Shown here: one piece after another, positions 1 through 8,840 of the stretch
How the letters are laid out: each line of letters begins with the position of its first letter
How positions within the stretch are numbered: position 1 is the first letter of the stretch
Assembly: GCF_004005845.1 (NCBI RefSeq)
Contig: NZ_SADE01000003.1
Span: forward strand, 186,001-250,000
Direction of reading: 5' to 3'
Source of the DNA: Hwanghaeella grinnelliae
GTDB lineage: Bacteria > Pseudomonadota > Alphaproteobacteria > UBA8366 > Aestuariispiraceae
Length of the DNA stretch: 64,000 bases
Notes under the pieces: model-generated
Told to the model about the DNA's origin: nothing
The model's input: the letters and a program-made list of their open reading frames with translations, nothing else
Database searches by the model: none
Position numbers and translations under genes: made by a program

Positions 1-1201
1 TCAAAAGTATACCCGCTGCCGCCCCTAAAACCACCACTAGAATGGGATGGACCCGTCCGACCTGAAGCAGCGCCAATCCGGCGGCGGCAAGTGCGAAGTC
101 ATGCGGCTGATGGACGATTGATACGAAGATCGGGTCGTACAGTGCTGCGCCCAACAGGCCCACGACTGCCGCGTTTACCCCCGCCACCCCCGACCGTGCC
201 GATTGCGCCGTGCGTATCCGGGCCCACATGGAAAGCCCCGCCGGCACCAGAAAGACACTCGGCAGAAAAATCGCAACCAATGCCAACGCGCCCCCCGCCA
301 GACCATTGGGCGATTGATCCCCCGCGGCGCCCAGATAGGCAGCAAGCGTGAAGAGAGGCCCCGGCACCGCCTGCGCAGCGCCATAGCCGGACAGGAAGGT
401 GTCGCTGTTCATCCAGCCTTTTCCGACAACGGCGTTTTCCAACAAGGGCAGAATCACATGACCGCCGCCGAAAACCAGCGCGCCCGCCCGATAGAAAGCC
501 TCGAACAAAGACAGCGCTTCGCTCGGCCAAAAGGTAAGCGCTAGGGGCAGCCCGAACAGGAATCCCAGGAATAGCACACTTGCGGCACCGCCGACTGCAT
601 TGGATACGCAGAAACCGGGATCTGCATCCCCTGCCGCCCTGTCCGCGATCCGATCCTTGCGCAGCAGGACCAAGCCGAGAACCGCGCCCGCCACGATAAC
701 CGCGATTTGCGCCAGCGCACCGCCGATCAAGCTCAAGAAGACAAGGGCGGCGAAAGCGATACCGGCCGTCGCCCGGTCCGGGCAGAGAGAACGGGCCATG
801 CCGATCACCGCCTGGGCGACGATCGCGACTGCCACCAGTTTCAAACCATGAACCAAGCCGACGACCAGGGGATCCGCGGATCCACCCAATCCATAGGCGA
901 CCGCGATCATCACAGCGGCGGAAGGCAGAGTGAACCCGACCCAAGCCGCCAAGGCCCCAAGATAGCCGCCCCGCATCAGGCCGAGCGCCAAGCCGACCTG
1001 GCTGCTGGCCGGCCCCGGCAGGAACTGGCATAGGGCGACCACTTCACCGTAATGGGAATCGGTCAGCCATTTCCGCCGTTCGACGAACTCGGTGCGGAAA
1101 TACCCCAGATGCGCGACTGGCCCGCCGAAAGAAGTCAGCCCGAGCCGTAGAAAAATCACCAGAATTTCGAAAACGCCGGAGGAAGCCTTCCGTTCAGGCA
1201 T
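1..1201 (-). CDS. chrA: Chromate transporter (CHR family), cut by the left window edge
   Basis: This reading frame starts with ATG at 1201 and stays open for 400 codons to position 1, so its stop lies outside the window. It encodes a polytopic membrane protein of the CHR family, whose members export chromate by antiport or act as related anion transporters. The two-domain CHR layout is visible: an N-terminal copy with LTSFGGPVAHLGYF near residue 20 and PGPASSQVGLALG near residue 65, and a C-terminal copy with GALVFGGGHVILPLLE near residue 245. Two-domain members are about 400 residues long, so little is missing. It has its own orientation partner in the downstream TRAP genes but 100 bases separate them, and no chrB-like regulator is seen. 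The family is secure; chromate as the real substrate is inferred. Confidence 0.88.
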   Translation of the reverse strand, partial: MPERKASSGVFEILVIFLRLGLTSFGGPVAHLGYFRTEFVERRKWLTDSHYGEVVALCQFLPGPASSQVGLALGLMRGGYLGALAAWVGFTLPSAAVMIAVAYGLGGSADPLVVGLVHGLKLVAVAIVAQAVIGMARSLCPDRATAGIAFAALVFLSLIGGALAQIAVIVAGAVLGLVLLRKDRIADRAAGDADPGFCVSNAVGGAASVLFLGFLFGLPLALTFWPSEALSLFEAFYRAGALVFGGGHVILPLLENAVVGKGWMNSDTFLSGYGAAQAVPGPLFTLAAYLGAAGDQSPNGLAGGALALVAIFLPSVFLVPAGLSMWARIRTAQSARSGVAGVNAAVVGLLGAALYDPIFVSIVHQPHDFALAAAGLALLQVGRVHPILVVVLGAAAGILL

Positions 1202-1302
1202 GTGTGTCCCTTGTATCCTGTCGGCCCACTAAGACGACCTTACTACCGGAACAATGTTACCATCGCGCGTCAAATCCGTCGTGCCGCGAGATGGCGAACG
1301 TC

Positions 1303-2607
1303 TTATCGATCGCTCAATTGTCCCGGAAGCCAGGTGGCGATCTCAGGAAACAACACGATCAGCGCGACCGCGACGATCATGAGCAGGAAGAACGGCAGAG
1401 CGGCATAGGCGATCCAAAAAATGTTCCGGCCCGTGAGCCCCTGAATGACGAACAGGTTGAATCCGACAGGCGGCGTGATCTGGCTCATCTCGACAACCAG
1501 GACGACATAGATGCCGAACCACAGCAGGTCGATACCGGCGGCTTCCACCATCGGCAACAGGATCGCTGTGGTCAGAACCACCACCGAGATGCCGTCGAGG
1601 AAGCAACCGAGAACGGCGAACACCAAGGTCAGAACCGCCAGCAGCGCATAGGGCGGCAGGTTCATTTCTTGGATCAGCTGGGTCAGCGTTCGCGGAATGC
1701 CGGTGAAGCCCATCGCGACCGACAGGAAGCTGGCCCCGGCGACAATGAAGATGATCATGCATGAGGTTCGCGTCGCGCCCATGAGACTATCGATGAAACT
1801 CTTCCAGCTCAGTGACCCGGTAACCGCGGAGATGATCAGCGCTCCGGCCACTCCGCAGGCAGCGGCTTCGGTCGCCGTCGCCCACCCCTGATAGATCGAA
1901 GCGATGACGAAGACGATCAAGGACAGCACCGGGACAAGCCGCCCCGACGCCCGGATTTTTTCAAGCAACGACATTTTAATGTCGAAGGCAGGGGTGCGGC
2001 TTGGGTTCAACAATGACCATCCGGCCGTATAAGCCATGAACAGCCCGCACAACATCAGGCCCGGCAGGATGCCGGCGATGAACAGCCGAACGATCGAGAC
2101 TTCCGCCGACACGCCGTAGACGATCAGGATGATCGAGGGTGGGATCAGCAGCCCAAGCGTGCCGGATCCGGCGAGTGAACCGAGAATCAGCTTCTCGTCA
2201 TAGCCGCGGCGGGACAGTTCCGGAATCGACATCTTTCCGATGGTCGCCGCCGTCGCCGCCGAACTGCCGCTGACCGCCGCGAAAACCGCACAGCCGAGAA
2301 TGTTCACATGGATCAGTCGGCCCGGCAGCCGGCCCATCCAGGGTGCGAGGCCTGAGAACATGTCCTCCGACAGCCGCGTGCGAAACAGGATTTCACCCAT
2401 CCAGACGAAAAGCGGCAGCGCGGCGAGTGTCCAAGTCGCGGTCGACCCCCAGACCGTGGTCGCCATGATGAGGCCCGGCGGCGCGCTGGAACTCAATGTG
2501 ATACTGACCAGACCGACCGCGGCCAACGCCATCGCCACCCAAAGCCCGCCAGCCAGGAACACGAACAGAATACCGGTGAGGATGAGTGCTTGTGTTAATA
2601 GATCCAT
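1303..2607 (-). CDS. dctM: TRAP transporter large permease, DctM type
   Basis: This 434-residue protein is the large, 12-14 helix membrane subunit of a tripartite ATP-independent periplasmic transporter and carries out ion-driven solute import. It has the length of the DctM family, starts MDLLTQALILTGILFVFLAG, and contains the glycine-rich loops expected in DctM, including GSGTLGLLIPPSIILIVYG near residue 148 and a second pseudo-repeat near residue 365 with MSQITPPVGFNLFVIQG. The ATG at 2607 lies 12 bases after the stop of the small permease, so the two are cotranscribed. The substrate cannot be read from the permease; the context of amine oxidases next door suggests an organic acid, amino acid or betaine-like solute. 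Confidence 0.95.
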   Translation of the reverse strand: MDLLTQALILTGILFVFLAGGLWVAMALAAVGLVSITLSSSAPPGLIMATTVWGSTATWTLAALPLFVWMGEILFRTRLSEDMFSGLAPWMGRLPGRLIHVNILGCAVFAAVSGSSAATAATIGKMSIPELSRRGYDEKLILGSLAGSGTLGLLIPPSIILIVYGVSAEVSIVRLFIAGILPGLMLCGLFMAYTAGWSLLNPSRTPAFDIKMSLLEKIRASGRLVPVLSLIVFVIASIYQGWATATEAAACGVAGALIISAVTGSLSWKSFIDSLMGATRTSCMIIFIVAGASFLSVAMGFTGIPRTLTQLIQEMNLPPYALLAVLTLVFAVLGCFLDGISVVVLTTAILLPMVEAAGIDLLWFGIYVVLVVEMSQITPPVGFNLFVIQGLTGRNIFWIAYAALPFFLLMIVAVALIVLFPEIATWLPGQLSDR

Positions 2608-2619
2608 GACGCCCGAGCC

Positions 2620-3168
2620 CTAAACCAGATCCGCCGAAGAATCGTCGCGCTTTTCCAACACCACGTCCTGGCTGTCGTCGAAAGACGGTGTGCCGCCGAA
2701 CAGGATGTTGAAAAACTCCTCCACAAGCGCGACCGCCAGGACAATAAGCCCGGCCAGCATTGCGCCTTGCGGGATGGCAAGCGGAATGGCCAACAGGCCA
2801 TCCGACACTTCTTGGAACTTCATTGAATCCTGCACCAGCTTCCATGTGTACCAGGCGAAGTAGCCGATCAATGCGGTCGCGACGGCAACACTAAGAAGGT
2901 CGGCAATGTGGCGCAGGCGCGGCGGCAGATAATGCAGCACCACCGACACCCGGATATGACTGCCGGCGCGGAAGGAATAGGCCAAGGCCAGGAAGGTCGT
3001 GGCGGCAAGCAGGAATGCGGACGCCTCGTTCACGCCGGGGACCAGGACACCGAAAAGCCGGCCGATGATTTGGGCCAGAATCAGGACGCCGATCATCGCC
3101 AGCGCGATCGCCGCCAGGACACCACAGAACTTGTAGACGAAATCAAGCGCGACGCGGACTCGGCGCAT
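2620..3168 (-). CDS. dctQ: TRAP transporter small permease, DctQ type
   Basis: This 182-residue protein is the four-helix small membrane subunit that pairs with DctM in TRAP transporters. Hydrophobic stretches are visible around residues 10-35, 43-62, 85-108 and 130-152, and the family pattern of a Glu-Ala-containing second helix (NEASAFLLAATTFLALAYSFR) followed by HIRVSVVLHYLPPRLRH is present. It ends in a charged cytoplasmic tail. The gene sits between dctP and dctM in the usual P-Q-M order. A strong hairpin separates it from dctP, so the permease genes are probably read at lower level than the binding-protein gene. Confidence 0.92.
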   Translation of the reverse strand: MRRVRVALDFVYKFCGVLAAIALAMIGVLILAQIIGRLFGVLVPGVNEASAFLLAATTFLALAYSFRAGSHIRVSVVLHYLPPRLRHIADLLSVAVATALIGYFAWYTWKLVQDSMKFQEVSDGLLAIPLAIPQGAMLAGLIVLAVALVEEFFNILFGGTPSFDDSQDVVLEKRDDSSADLV

Positions 3169-3210
3169 TGTTCCCGGCCTCCTTTTACTGAAAAAGAGGG
3201 ATTACTGGGC

Positions 3211-3251
3211 AAAAGAAACCGCGGCGCGCCATCACAACGAGCGCGCCGCGG
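3211..3251 (-). terminator. Hairpin with T-rich tail between dctP and dctQ (attenuator or partial terminator)
   Basis: An exact 11-base inverted repeat, CCGCGGCGCGC at 3219-3229 and GCGCGCCGCGG at 3241-3251, encloses an 11-base loop. Read on the minus strand, the direction of the dct genes, the stem is followed by TTTCTTTT. It lies directly after the dctP stop codon. Such a structure can stabilise the dctP message or terminate part of the transcripts, giving more binding protein than permease. Confidence 0.7.
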
Positions 3252-3263
3252 CCTCAGTTGGAA

Positions 3264-4259
3264 TTACATCGCGTTGTAGGCGCCGATGATTTCCTGACCC
3301 TTTTCGCCGGCCTTTTCCAGCCATTCGCCGGTCATCGTCTTACCAATTTCACCGAATTCGGTCTTGAGCTGATCGCCCGGTGCGCCGACGGTCATGCCAT
3401 TCTTCGCCAGCGTGGCAGCGGCTTCATCGCCAGCCTTCCGCGCCGTTTCCCAGCCGCGCGTTTCCGCGTTCTTCGCAGCGGTCAGAACGGCGTTCTGCTG
3501 TGCTTCGGGCAGGGCATCAAAGGCCGCCTTGTTCACAAACACGGCGTTCTTCGGATGCATGGCGTCGGTTGTGTAGAAATAGTCCAGGAAGTCCCAGGAC
3601 TGCACATCGACACCGGTCGTCGCCGAGGTAAGCATGGCGCTGACCACGCCCGTCGAGAAGGCTTGCGGGACTTCCGCATACTGGACCGTGGTCGGGGTCG
3701 CGCCCATCAGTTCCGCCAATCGCGACGTCGCGGCGTTATACGCGCGGAACTTCACGCCTGACATATCGCTCATCGAGCTTACAGCCGTCTTGCTGTAGAG
3801 GCCCTGGCCCGGCCAAGCGACGGTGTAGAGCAGCATCAGCCCCTCTTCCGCGAGCACTTCCTCAAGCACCGGCTTCTGCGCCTGGTAGAGCTTCCAGGCA
3901 TTGTCGAACCCAGCTGCGAGGAAGGGGATGCCGTCAGCCTCGAAGACCGCGTTCTCGTTGCCATAGGCCGACAACAGAATTTCACCGATCGGGGCTTGGA
4001 ATGTCCGAACAGCGCGTTTGATCTCCGGCATTTTAAACAGCGACGCACCGCTGTGGACCGTAATGGTCAGGCCGCCGTCGGTCAGGTCGGCAACTTCCTT
4101 GGCGAAGGCTTGGACGTTCTGGGTGTGGTAGTTGCCTTCCGGATACGGTGTGGGCATGTCCCAATTTTCGGCGTTTGCCGATGTCGATCCAACGGCCATG
4201 GTCAAGGCAGCAAAGGCCAAGGACGCGGACATTACAGAAGCTGTAAGAAGTTTTCTCAT
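3264..4259 (-). CDS. dctP: TRAP transporter periplasmic substrate-binding protein, DctP type
   Basis: This 331-residue protein captures the solute in the periplasm and delivers it to DctQM. The chosen ATG at 4259 is preceded by a GGGAGA ribosome-binding site and opens a classical signal peptide, MRKLLTASVMSASLAFAALT, with likely cleavage after ANA near residue 30. The mature part shows DctP features, such as KFRAYN near residue 168, whose arginine in this family usually pairs with a substrate carboxylate, and YAEVPQAFSTGVVSAM where DctP proteins fix the second lobe. An in-frame start five codons earlier has no better ribosome site. The conserved arginine argues for a carboxylated substrate; its identity is unknown. 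Confidence 0.93.
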   Translation of the reverse strand: MRKLLTASVMSASLAFAALTMAVGSTSANAENWDMPTPYPEGNYHTQNVQAFAKEVADLTDGGLTITVHSGASLFKMPEIKRAVRTFQAPIGEILLSAYGNENAVFEADGIPFLAAGFDNAWKLYQAQKPVLEEVLAEEGLMLLYTVAWPGQGLYSKTAVSSMSDMSGVKFRAYNAATSRLAELMGATPTTVQYAEVPQAFSTGVVSAMLTSATTGVDVQSWDFLDYFYTTDAMHPKNAVFVNKAAFDALPEAQQNAVLTAAKNAETRGWETARKAGDEAAATLAKNGMTVGAPGDQLKTEFGEIGKTMTGEWLEKAGEKGQEIIGAYNAM

Positions 4260-4653
4260 AAGTCGATCTCCCAAGTGAAAAGCCCTCGTTCCGCCGCCCC
4301 CCAGTTCTGGTGTGTTTCCTTCGCGGATTTTCTTCGACGGAAGTCTGGAAGAAATCCTAGACTGTGATTAGGACGTGGCAACCCGAAAAGCTAAATGAGA
4401 TGCCGGAGGCGTCTTCGCGAGGCGCCGGACCGGCACTCGTCACAGCATAAATTCCCTGCAGGCAATGACTTCCGACACCCAAAAGGTATCGCGGGGATCG
4501 CCGTTAAAATCAAAAATCCCTATCCGCAACCGAAGAACTCCACGGACCGTTCACGCCACAACCCTGGACAATCCGTCCATTCCTTCCTAAGCAGCCGTAA
4601 GGGGAGTGCGAGCCCCATGGATTTCCATTATCTAATGTGGGACTGACAAAGTC
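4260..4653. promoter_or_regulatory. Divergent intergenic region between dctP and the DadA-like gene
   Basis: These 394 bases separate two divergent transcription units and must hold both promoters. I see no gene in it. No consensus -35/-10 pair is clear enough to mark, and no obvious operator repeat was recognised. The shared region would allow one regulator to control transporter and oxidase together, but no regulator gene lies next to it. Confidence 0.4.
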
Positions 4654-5913
4654 ATGACCGGCGAAGAACAGACAGGCACCGCCATCGTCCTTGGCGCAGG
4701 CATGGTTGGTATTTCCTGCGCCATCCACCTGCGCAAACGCGGCTGGGACGTCACCTTGCTGGAGAAGACGAAGCCCGGCGCCGAAACATCCTATGGGAAT
4801 GCGGGGGTGCTCAGCCGTGGGTCGGTCCTGCCCATGAGCTATCCCGGCATGGTCTTCGACATCCCCAAAATCCTGACCGGTGGAACAGATGCTGTTCGGT
4901 TCGACTTCTCCGCACTGACCCGCGTTTTCGGCTGGGCGCCATCCTTCCTGAAGAACGGGACAAAAGCCCGAAACCGCGCTTTGTCCGTAGGATTAAGCGC
5001 GCTGGTCGAACACTGCGTTCAGGAACATGAAGCCCTGATGGAAGAGGCAGGCGCCACCAGCCATTTGAGCAAACGTGGGTGGATCAAGGTCTATCGCAGT
5101 GAGGCAAGCTTCGAAAAGACTGCCTTCGAGCGCGAGATGCTGGACCACTACGGGGTCCGTTATGCAGTGCTGGACCCCAAAGACTTGGCCGAATTGGAAC
5201 CGAATTTGGAGCCGATCTATGCCAAGGGTCTTCATATTCTGGATACAGCCAGCGTCGACGACCCGGGCGCGTTGTGCGCCGCCTATGCCGCATTGTTCGA
5301 GAAACTTGGCGGCAAAATAGAGATCGGCGCAGCGAAAGCCGTCGGCGAAGCCGGCGACAGCGCAACCGTCCAACTGGATGATGGCAGGGCGCTGGCCGCC
5401 GAACATATCGTCGTCGCGTTGGGCCCCTGGTCCGGCGGCTTACTCGAATCCGCCGGCGCCAATTTGCCCGCCTTCGAGGAGCGCGGTTATCACCGGCACT
5501 ACCGTGCCGAGGGCAATGCCACGCTCAACCGGCCGATCAACGATGTGGATGGGTCTTTCGTGTTGGCGCCAATGGCGGCCGGAATTCGCCTTACCTGCGG
5601 TGTCGAGATTGCATCTTTCGATCATCCCAAGACGCCGAAACAGTTGGAAGCCGTGCTGCCGAAAGCGCGGCAAGCCTTCCCCCTGGGCGACACGACGGAA
5701 GACGAACCCTGGCTGGGCCGCCGACCGAGCCTGCCCGACAGCCTGCCCGCCATCGGAAAAGCCCCCAAGCACGACCGGGTCTGGACCTGTTTCGGACACC
5801 ACCATATTGGCCTGACGACAGGCCCGATCAGCGGACGATTGTTGGCGGAGATGATGTCCGGCGAAGAAACGATTATCGACCCCGCCCCCTATAATCCGTC
5901 TCGTTTCGCCTAG
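4654..5913 (+). CDS. FAD-dependent amino acid oxidoreductase, DadA/DAO family
   Basis: This 419-residue flavoprotein belongs to the D-amino-acid dehydrogenase (DadA) branch of the DAO family, which oxidises the C-N bond of amino acids or secondary amines. An N-terminal dinucleotide fold is seen at residues 10-38 (VLGAGMVGISCAIHLRKRGW, ending in the acidic LLEK), followed by ETSYGNAGVLSRGS, the DadA-type flavin contact. The C-terminal GHHHIGLTTGPISGRLLAEM matches the last FAD-binding segment of the family. No signal peptide or membrane segment is seen. It is followed by a sarcosine/dimethylglycine-dehydrogenase-like gene in the same direction and faces a TRAP operon, so a role in catabolism of an imported amino acid or N-methylated amine is likely. 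The exact substrate is not known. Confidence 0.85.
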   Translation: MTGEEQTGTAIVLGAGMVGISCAIHLRKRGWDVTLLEKTKPGAETSYGNAGVLSRGSVLPMSYPGMVFDIPKILTGGTDAVRFDFSALTRVFGWAPSFLKNGTKARNRALSVGLSALVEHCVQEHEALMEEAGATSHLSKRGWIKVYRSEASFEKTAFEREMLDHYGVRYAVLDPKDLAELEPNLEPIYAKGLHILDTASVDDPGALCAAYAALFEKLGGKIEIGAAKAVGEAGDSATVQLDDGRALAAEHIVVALGPWSGGLLESAGANLPAFEERGYHRHYRAEGNATLNRPINDVDGSFVLAPMAAGIRLTCGVEIASFDHPKTPKQLEAVLPKARQAFPLGDTTEDEPWLGRRPSLPDSLPAIGKAPKHDRVWTCFGHHHIGLTTGPISGRLLAEMMSGEETIIDPAPYNPSRFA

Positions 5914-6030
5914 CAGAAGGTATTTCCCCGCATCCCGCGCAAGGCTGCGACGCGAAATCGCCGTATCCCTGTCGCACAGGCGAAAGCCTAGAAAACACGG
6001 AAATCCCACAACGCTTGATAGGTTGCCGTT

Positions 6031-6057
6031 CCCACGGCGGCGGTTTCATGCCGTGGG
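6031..6057 (+). promoter_or_regulatory. Leader hairpin before the FAD-GcvT dehydrogenase gene
   Basis: An exact 8-base inverted repeat, CCCACGGC at 6031-6038 and GCCGTGGG at 6050-6057, lies in the leader some 40 bases upstream of the start codon and directly abuts the purine-rich GGGGAGGG. A smaller stem-loop, AGGC-GAAA-GCCT, occurs at about 5979-5990. Together they suggest a structured leader. It does not match any riboswitch I can recall, including glycine and SAM classes. Confidence 0.35.
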
Positions 6058-6094
6058 GAGGGACAAAAACTCTTCTATGACGGAGACGGTTTTA

Positions 6095-8659
6095 ATGGCG
6101 CAGTTCCAAAAGAGCGCGGATGTCGTGATTATCGGCCTGGGCGGTATCGTCGGGGCTTCCGTGGCCCACCACCTGATTGAACGGGGCTGGGAAAACATCA
6201 TCGGCATCGACAAATCGGGCATCCCGACCGATATCGGCTCGACCGGCCATGCATCGGACTTCTGTTTCAACACGATGCACGATCAGATGACGATCTTCAC
6301 GACCAAATACTCGATCGACTTTTTCGAGAAACGAGGTCGTTACGCGCGGATCGGCGGCATCGAAGTTGCCCGAAAGGGTGATGATGAACGGATGCTCGAA
6401 TTGGAGCGTCGCGTGACCTCCGGCCGCGCATTCGGCAGTCGGGTTGAGATGATCACCGCTAAAAAGGCGAAGGAACTGATGCCGCTGGTCGAGGAAGACC
6501 AGATCCAGGGCGCTCTTTGGGATCCCGACGCAGGGTTGGTCATCCCCCGGTCCCAAGTCGTCGCCGGCGAAATGATCCGCGACGCCGAGGAAACCGGCAA
6601 GCTTCAGATCATGCCCAACACGCCGTGCACCGGTCTGGACATCGCAGACGGCAAGATTAAAGGCGTGCACACCCCGCGCGGTTATATTGAAACGTCCAAA
6701 GTGGTCGTTTGCGCCGGGCTTTGGGGCCGCCTTATCGCCGAGATGGCTGGCGAGGATCTGCCGGTCATGCCGGTCGATCACCCGTTGACCTTCTTTGGCC
6801 CCTATAACGAGTTCGAAGGCACCGGCAAGGAAATCGGCTTCCCACTGCTGCGCGACCAGGGAAACTCAGCCTATCTGCGCGACACCGGCGACCCGAAAAG
6901 CACCGAGGGCGGCCAGATCGAATGGGGTTACTATGAGGAAAAGGAACCCCGCCTGGTCCATCCGCGCGACCTGCTGGAAAAGGAACAAGCCCGGCTTTCC
7001 CCGTCACAGCGCGACCTGGATATGGAGCAGATCATAGAGCCGCTGGAACGCGCCATGGAACTGACTCCGGTCCTGGGGGAACTTGGCTACAACGAGAAAC
7101 ACTCCTTCAATGGATTGCTGCAGGTGACCGCCGACGGTGGCCCGTCCATCGGTGAGTCCCCGGATGTTCGCGGCTTGTGGTACGGCGTTTCCGTCTGGGT
7201 TAAGGATGGCCCCGGCACCGGCAAGATCATTGCCGATTGGATGACCGACGGACGCACCCATATCGACCATGCCAGCATCGATTACGCGCGTTACTACCCG
7301 ATCCAGAAGTCGGAGAAATTCATCCAGGACCGCTGTTTCGAATCGGCTTTCAAGATCTACAATCCGCCGGTCCATAACCGTGAACCCTATTCCAAGGGCC
7401 GCAACCTGCGCTCTGCCCCCTACTATCTGCGGGAAAAGGAACTGGGCGGGTATTTCATGGAAATCGCCGGATGGGAACGCGCCCACGGCTATGCCAGCAA
7501 CGAACCGCTGTTGGAGAAATACGCGGACCGTGTTCCGGAACGTCTGCACGAGTGGGACAACCGCCATTTCTGGCGCGTCTCGAACGCGGAACATCTGGAG
7601 CTTTCCGAAAATGTGGGCATGGTCAACCTGTCCCATTTCGCGATCTACGACATCACCGGCCGCGATGCGGCGACGCTGATGGAGTATGTCTCCTCCTCCA
7701 AGGTCGCCGGCGACACCGCCGTCGGCAAGGGCGTCTACACCAACTTCCTGGACGACCAGGGCGGGGTGATGGCCGACCTGACCCTGCTGCGCCTGGGTGA
7801 GAACCGCTTCCAGATGATCGACGGCGGCGACGCGGGTAACCGGGACGCCACCTATCTGCGCCGCATGACGCAAGACAAGGGCTGGGATGTCTTTGTCGAA
7901 GATCGCACCGACCACTACGGCTGCATCGGTGTCTGGGGCCCCAACGCCCGCGAGACCCTGAAGAAACTGGCTGATGACCCGGCCGGCCTGGACCCGGAAA
8001 ACTTCGCTTTCGGCGCCTGCAAGGACTTCACCCTGCGCGGCGTTCCGGTCAAAGGTTTCCGCATCTCCTATGTCGGTGAGCAGGGCTGGGAGCTTCATTT
8101 CTCCATGTCCTACGGCCTCGCCTTGTGGGATATGTTCCGAGAGGTCGGCATCACACCGGTGGGCGTCGAGACCTATGCCAACAGCCGCCGGCTGGAGAAA
8201 AGCCTGCGGCTGCAGAACGCGGACCTGCTGACCGAGTACAATCTGCTGGAAGCCGGGCTTGCCCGCCCGAAGGTCAAGGCCGCCGATTTCCGCGGCAAGG
8301 AGGCGAACCTCAAGCAGCGGGACTTGGCCCATCAGGTGGCCATGCTCTGCACATTGACGGTGACCGACAATGTCGACCAGGACGGCGTTGCCCGCTTCAT
8401 GATGGGCAATTGCCCGATCGTCGACCCGAAGACCAACGAGGTTCTGATCGACGCTCAAGGTCGGCGTTCCTACACCACCTCGCTCGCCTACGGCCCGTCC
8501 ATCGGCAAGAATATCGCCTTGGGTTACCTGCCCCAGGATTATTGCGAGGAAGGCCGTGCGTTGGAGATCGAATACTTCAACCAGAAATTCCCGGTTCAGG
8601 TGGAGGCCGTCGGCATGAAGGCGCTGTACGACCCGACCAATGCGCGGATGAAGTCCTAA
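6095..8659 (+). CDS. Dimethylglycine/sarcosine dehydrogenase-like FAD-GcvT fusion protein
   Basis: This 854-residue protein joins an FAD-dependent amine oxidase module (about residues 8-375), a linker domain, and a GcvT-like folate-binding module (about residues 440-850). Family members remove methyl groups from N-methylated glycines and hand the one-carbon unit to tetrahydrofolate. The Rossmann motif VVIIGLGGIVGASVAHHL is at residues 10-27. His52 in GSTGHASDF matches the place where dimethylglycine and sarcosine dehydrogenases bind FAD covalently. ATG 6095 is preferred because of GGAG nine bases upstream; ATG 6077 and TTG 6023 are alternatives. It is followed by a strong terminator. DmdA-type DMSP demethylases have only the GcvT part, so that call is excluded. 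The methylated substrate is not established. Confidence 0.88.
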   Translation: MAQFQKSADVVIIGLGGIVGASVAHHLIERGWENIIGIDKSGIPTDIGSTGHASDFCFNTMHDQMTIFTTKYSIDFFEKRGRYARIGGIEVARKGDDERMLELERRVTSGRAFGSRVEMITAKKAKELMPLVEEDQIQGALWDPDAGLVIPRSQVVAGEMIRDAEETGKLQIMPNTPCTGLDIADGKIKGVHTPRGYIETSKVVVCAGLWGRLIAEMAGEDLPVMPVDHPLTFFGPYNEFEGTGKEIGFPLLRDQGNSAYLRDTGDPKSTEGGQIEWGYYEEKEPRLVHPRDLLEKEQARLSPSQRDLDMEQIIEPLERAMELTPVLGELGYNEKHSFNGLLQVTADGGPSIGESPDVRGLWYGVSVWVKDGPGTGKIIADWMTDGRTHIDHASIDYARYYPIQKSEKFIQDRCFESAFKIYNPPVHNREPYSKGRNLRSAPYYLREKELGGYFMEIAGWERAHGYASNEPLLEKYADRVPERLHEWDNRHFWRVSNAEHLELSENVGMVNLSHFAIYDITGRDAATLMEYVSSSKVAGDTAVGKGVYTNFLDDQGGVMADLTLLRLGENRFQMIDGGDAGNRDATYLRRMTQDKGWDVFVEDRTDHYGCIGVWGPNARETLKKLADDPAGLDPENFAFGACKDFTLRGVPVKGFRISYVGEQGWELHFSMSYGLALWDMFREVGITPVGVETYANSRRLEKSLRLQNADLLTEYNLLEAGLARPKVKAADFRGKEANLKQRDLAHQVAMLCTLTVTDNVDQDGVARFMMGNCPIVDPKTNEVLIDAQGRRSYTTSLAYGPSIGKNIALGYLPQDYCEEGRALEIEYFNQKFPVQVEAVGMKALYDPTNARMKS

Positions 8660-8684
8660 CCGCCTGATTGAGACCGTGAATCCC

Positions 8685-8722
8685 AAACCGCCGGGACCTT
8701 CGGGTTCCGGCGGTTTTATTTT
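8685..8722 (+). terminator. Rho-independent terminator with TTCG tetraloop
   Basis: A 14-base stem, AAACCGCCGGGACC at 8685-8698 against GGTTCCGGCGGTTT at 8703-8716 with one G-T wobble, is closed by the stable TTCG loop and followed by TATTTT. It sits 26 bases after the stop of the FAD-GcvT dehydrogenase gene and ends that transcription unit. Confidence 0.92.
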
Positions 8723-8840
8723 GATCGGTTGGCGGGCATAGCGCGATGTTGCGGCCCTGGGGACCACGGTACATTCTGCTGCCAATCGATATTGAGGCCG
8801 ACAAACGGGCCTTGCACCAGCCGTGGAGGGGCCCGAAAAG

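Noticed and set aside
99-1031. A 310-codon minus-strand frame overlapping chrA
   Set aside because: It is another frame of the same strand; the frame starting at 1201 encodes recognisable CHR domains, while this one has an arginine- and glycine-rich nonsense composition.
6095-8659. DMSP demethylase DmdA as the identity of the GcvT-containing protein
   Set aside because: DmdA has only the GcvT part (about 370 residues), whereas this protein has an N-terminal FAD oxidase domain with the covalent-flavin histidine.
7004-8785. A 593-codon antisense frame opposite the FAD-GcvT dehydrogenase gene
   Set aside because: Its translation shows no family resemblance, and the plus-strand gene has clear domains.
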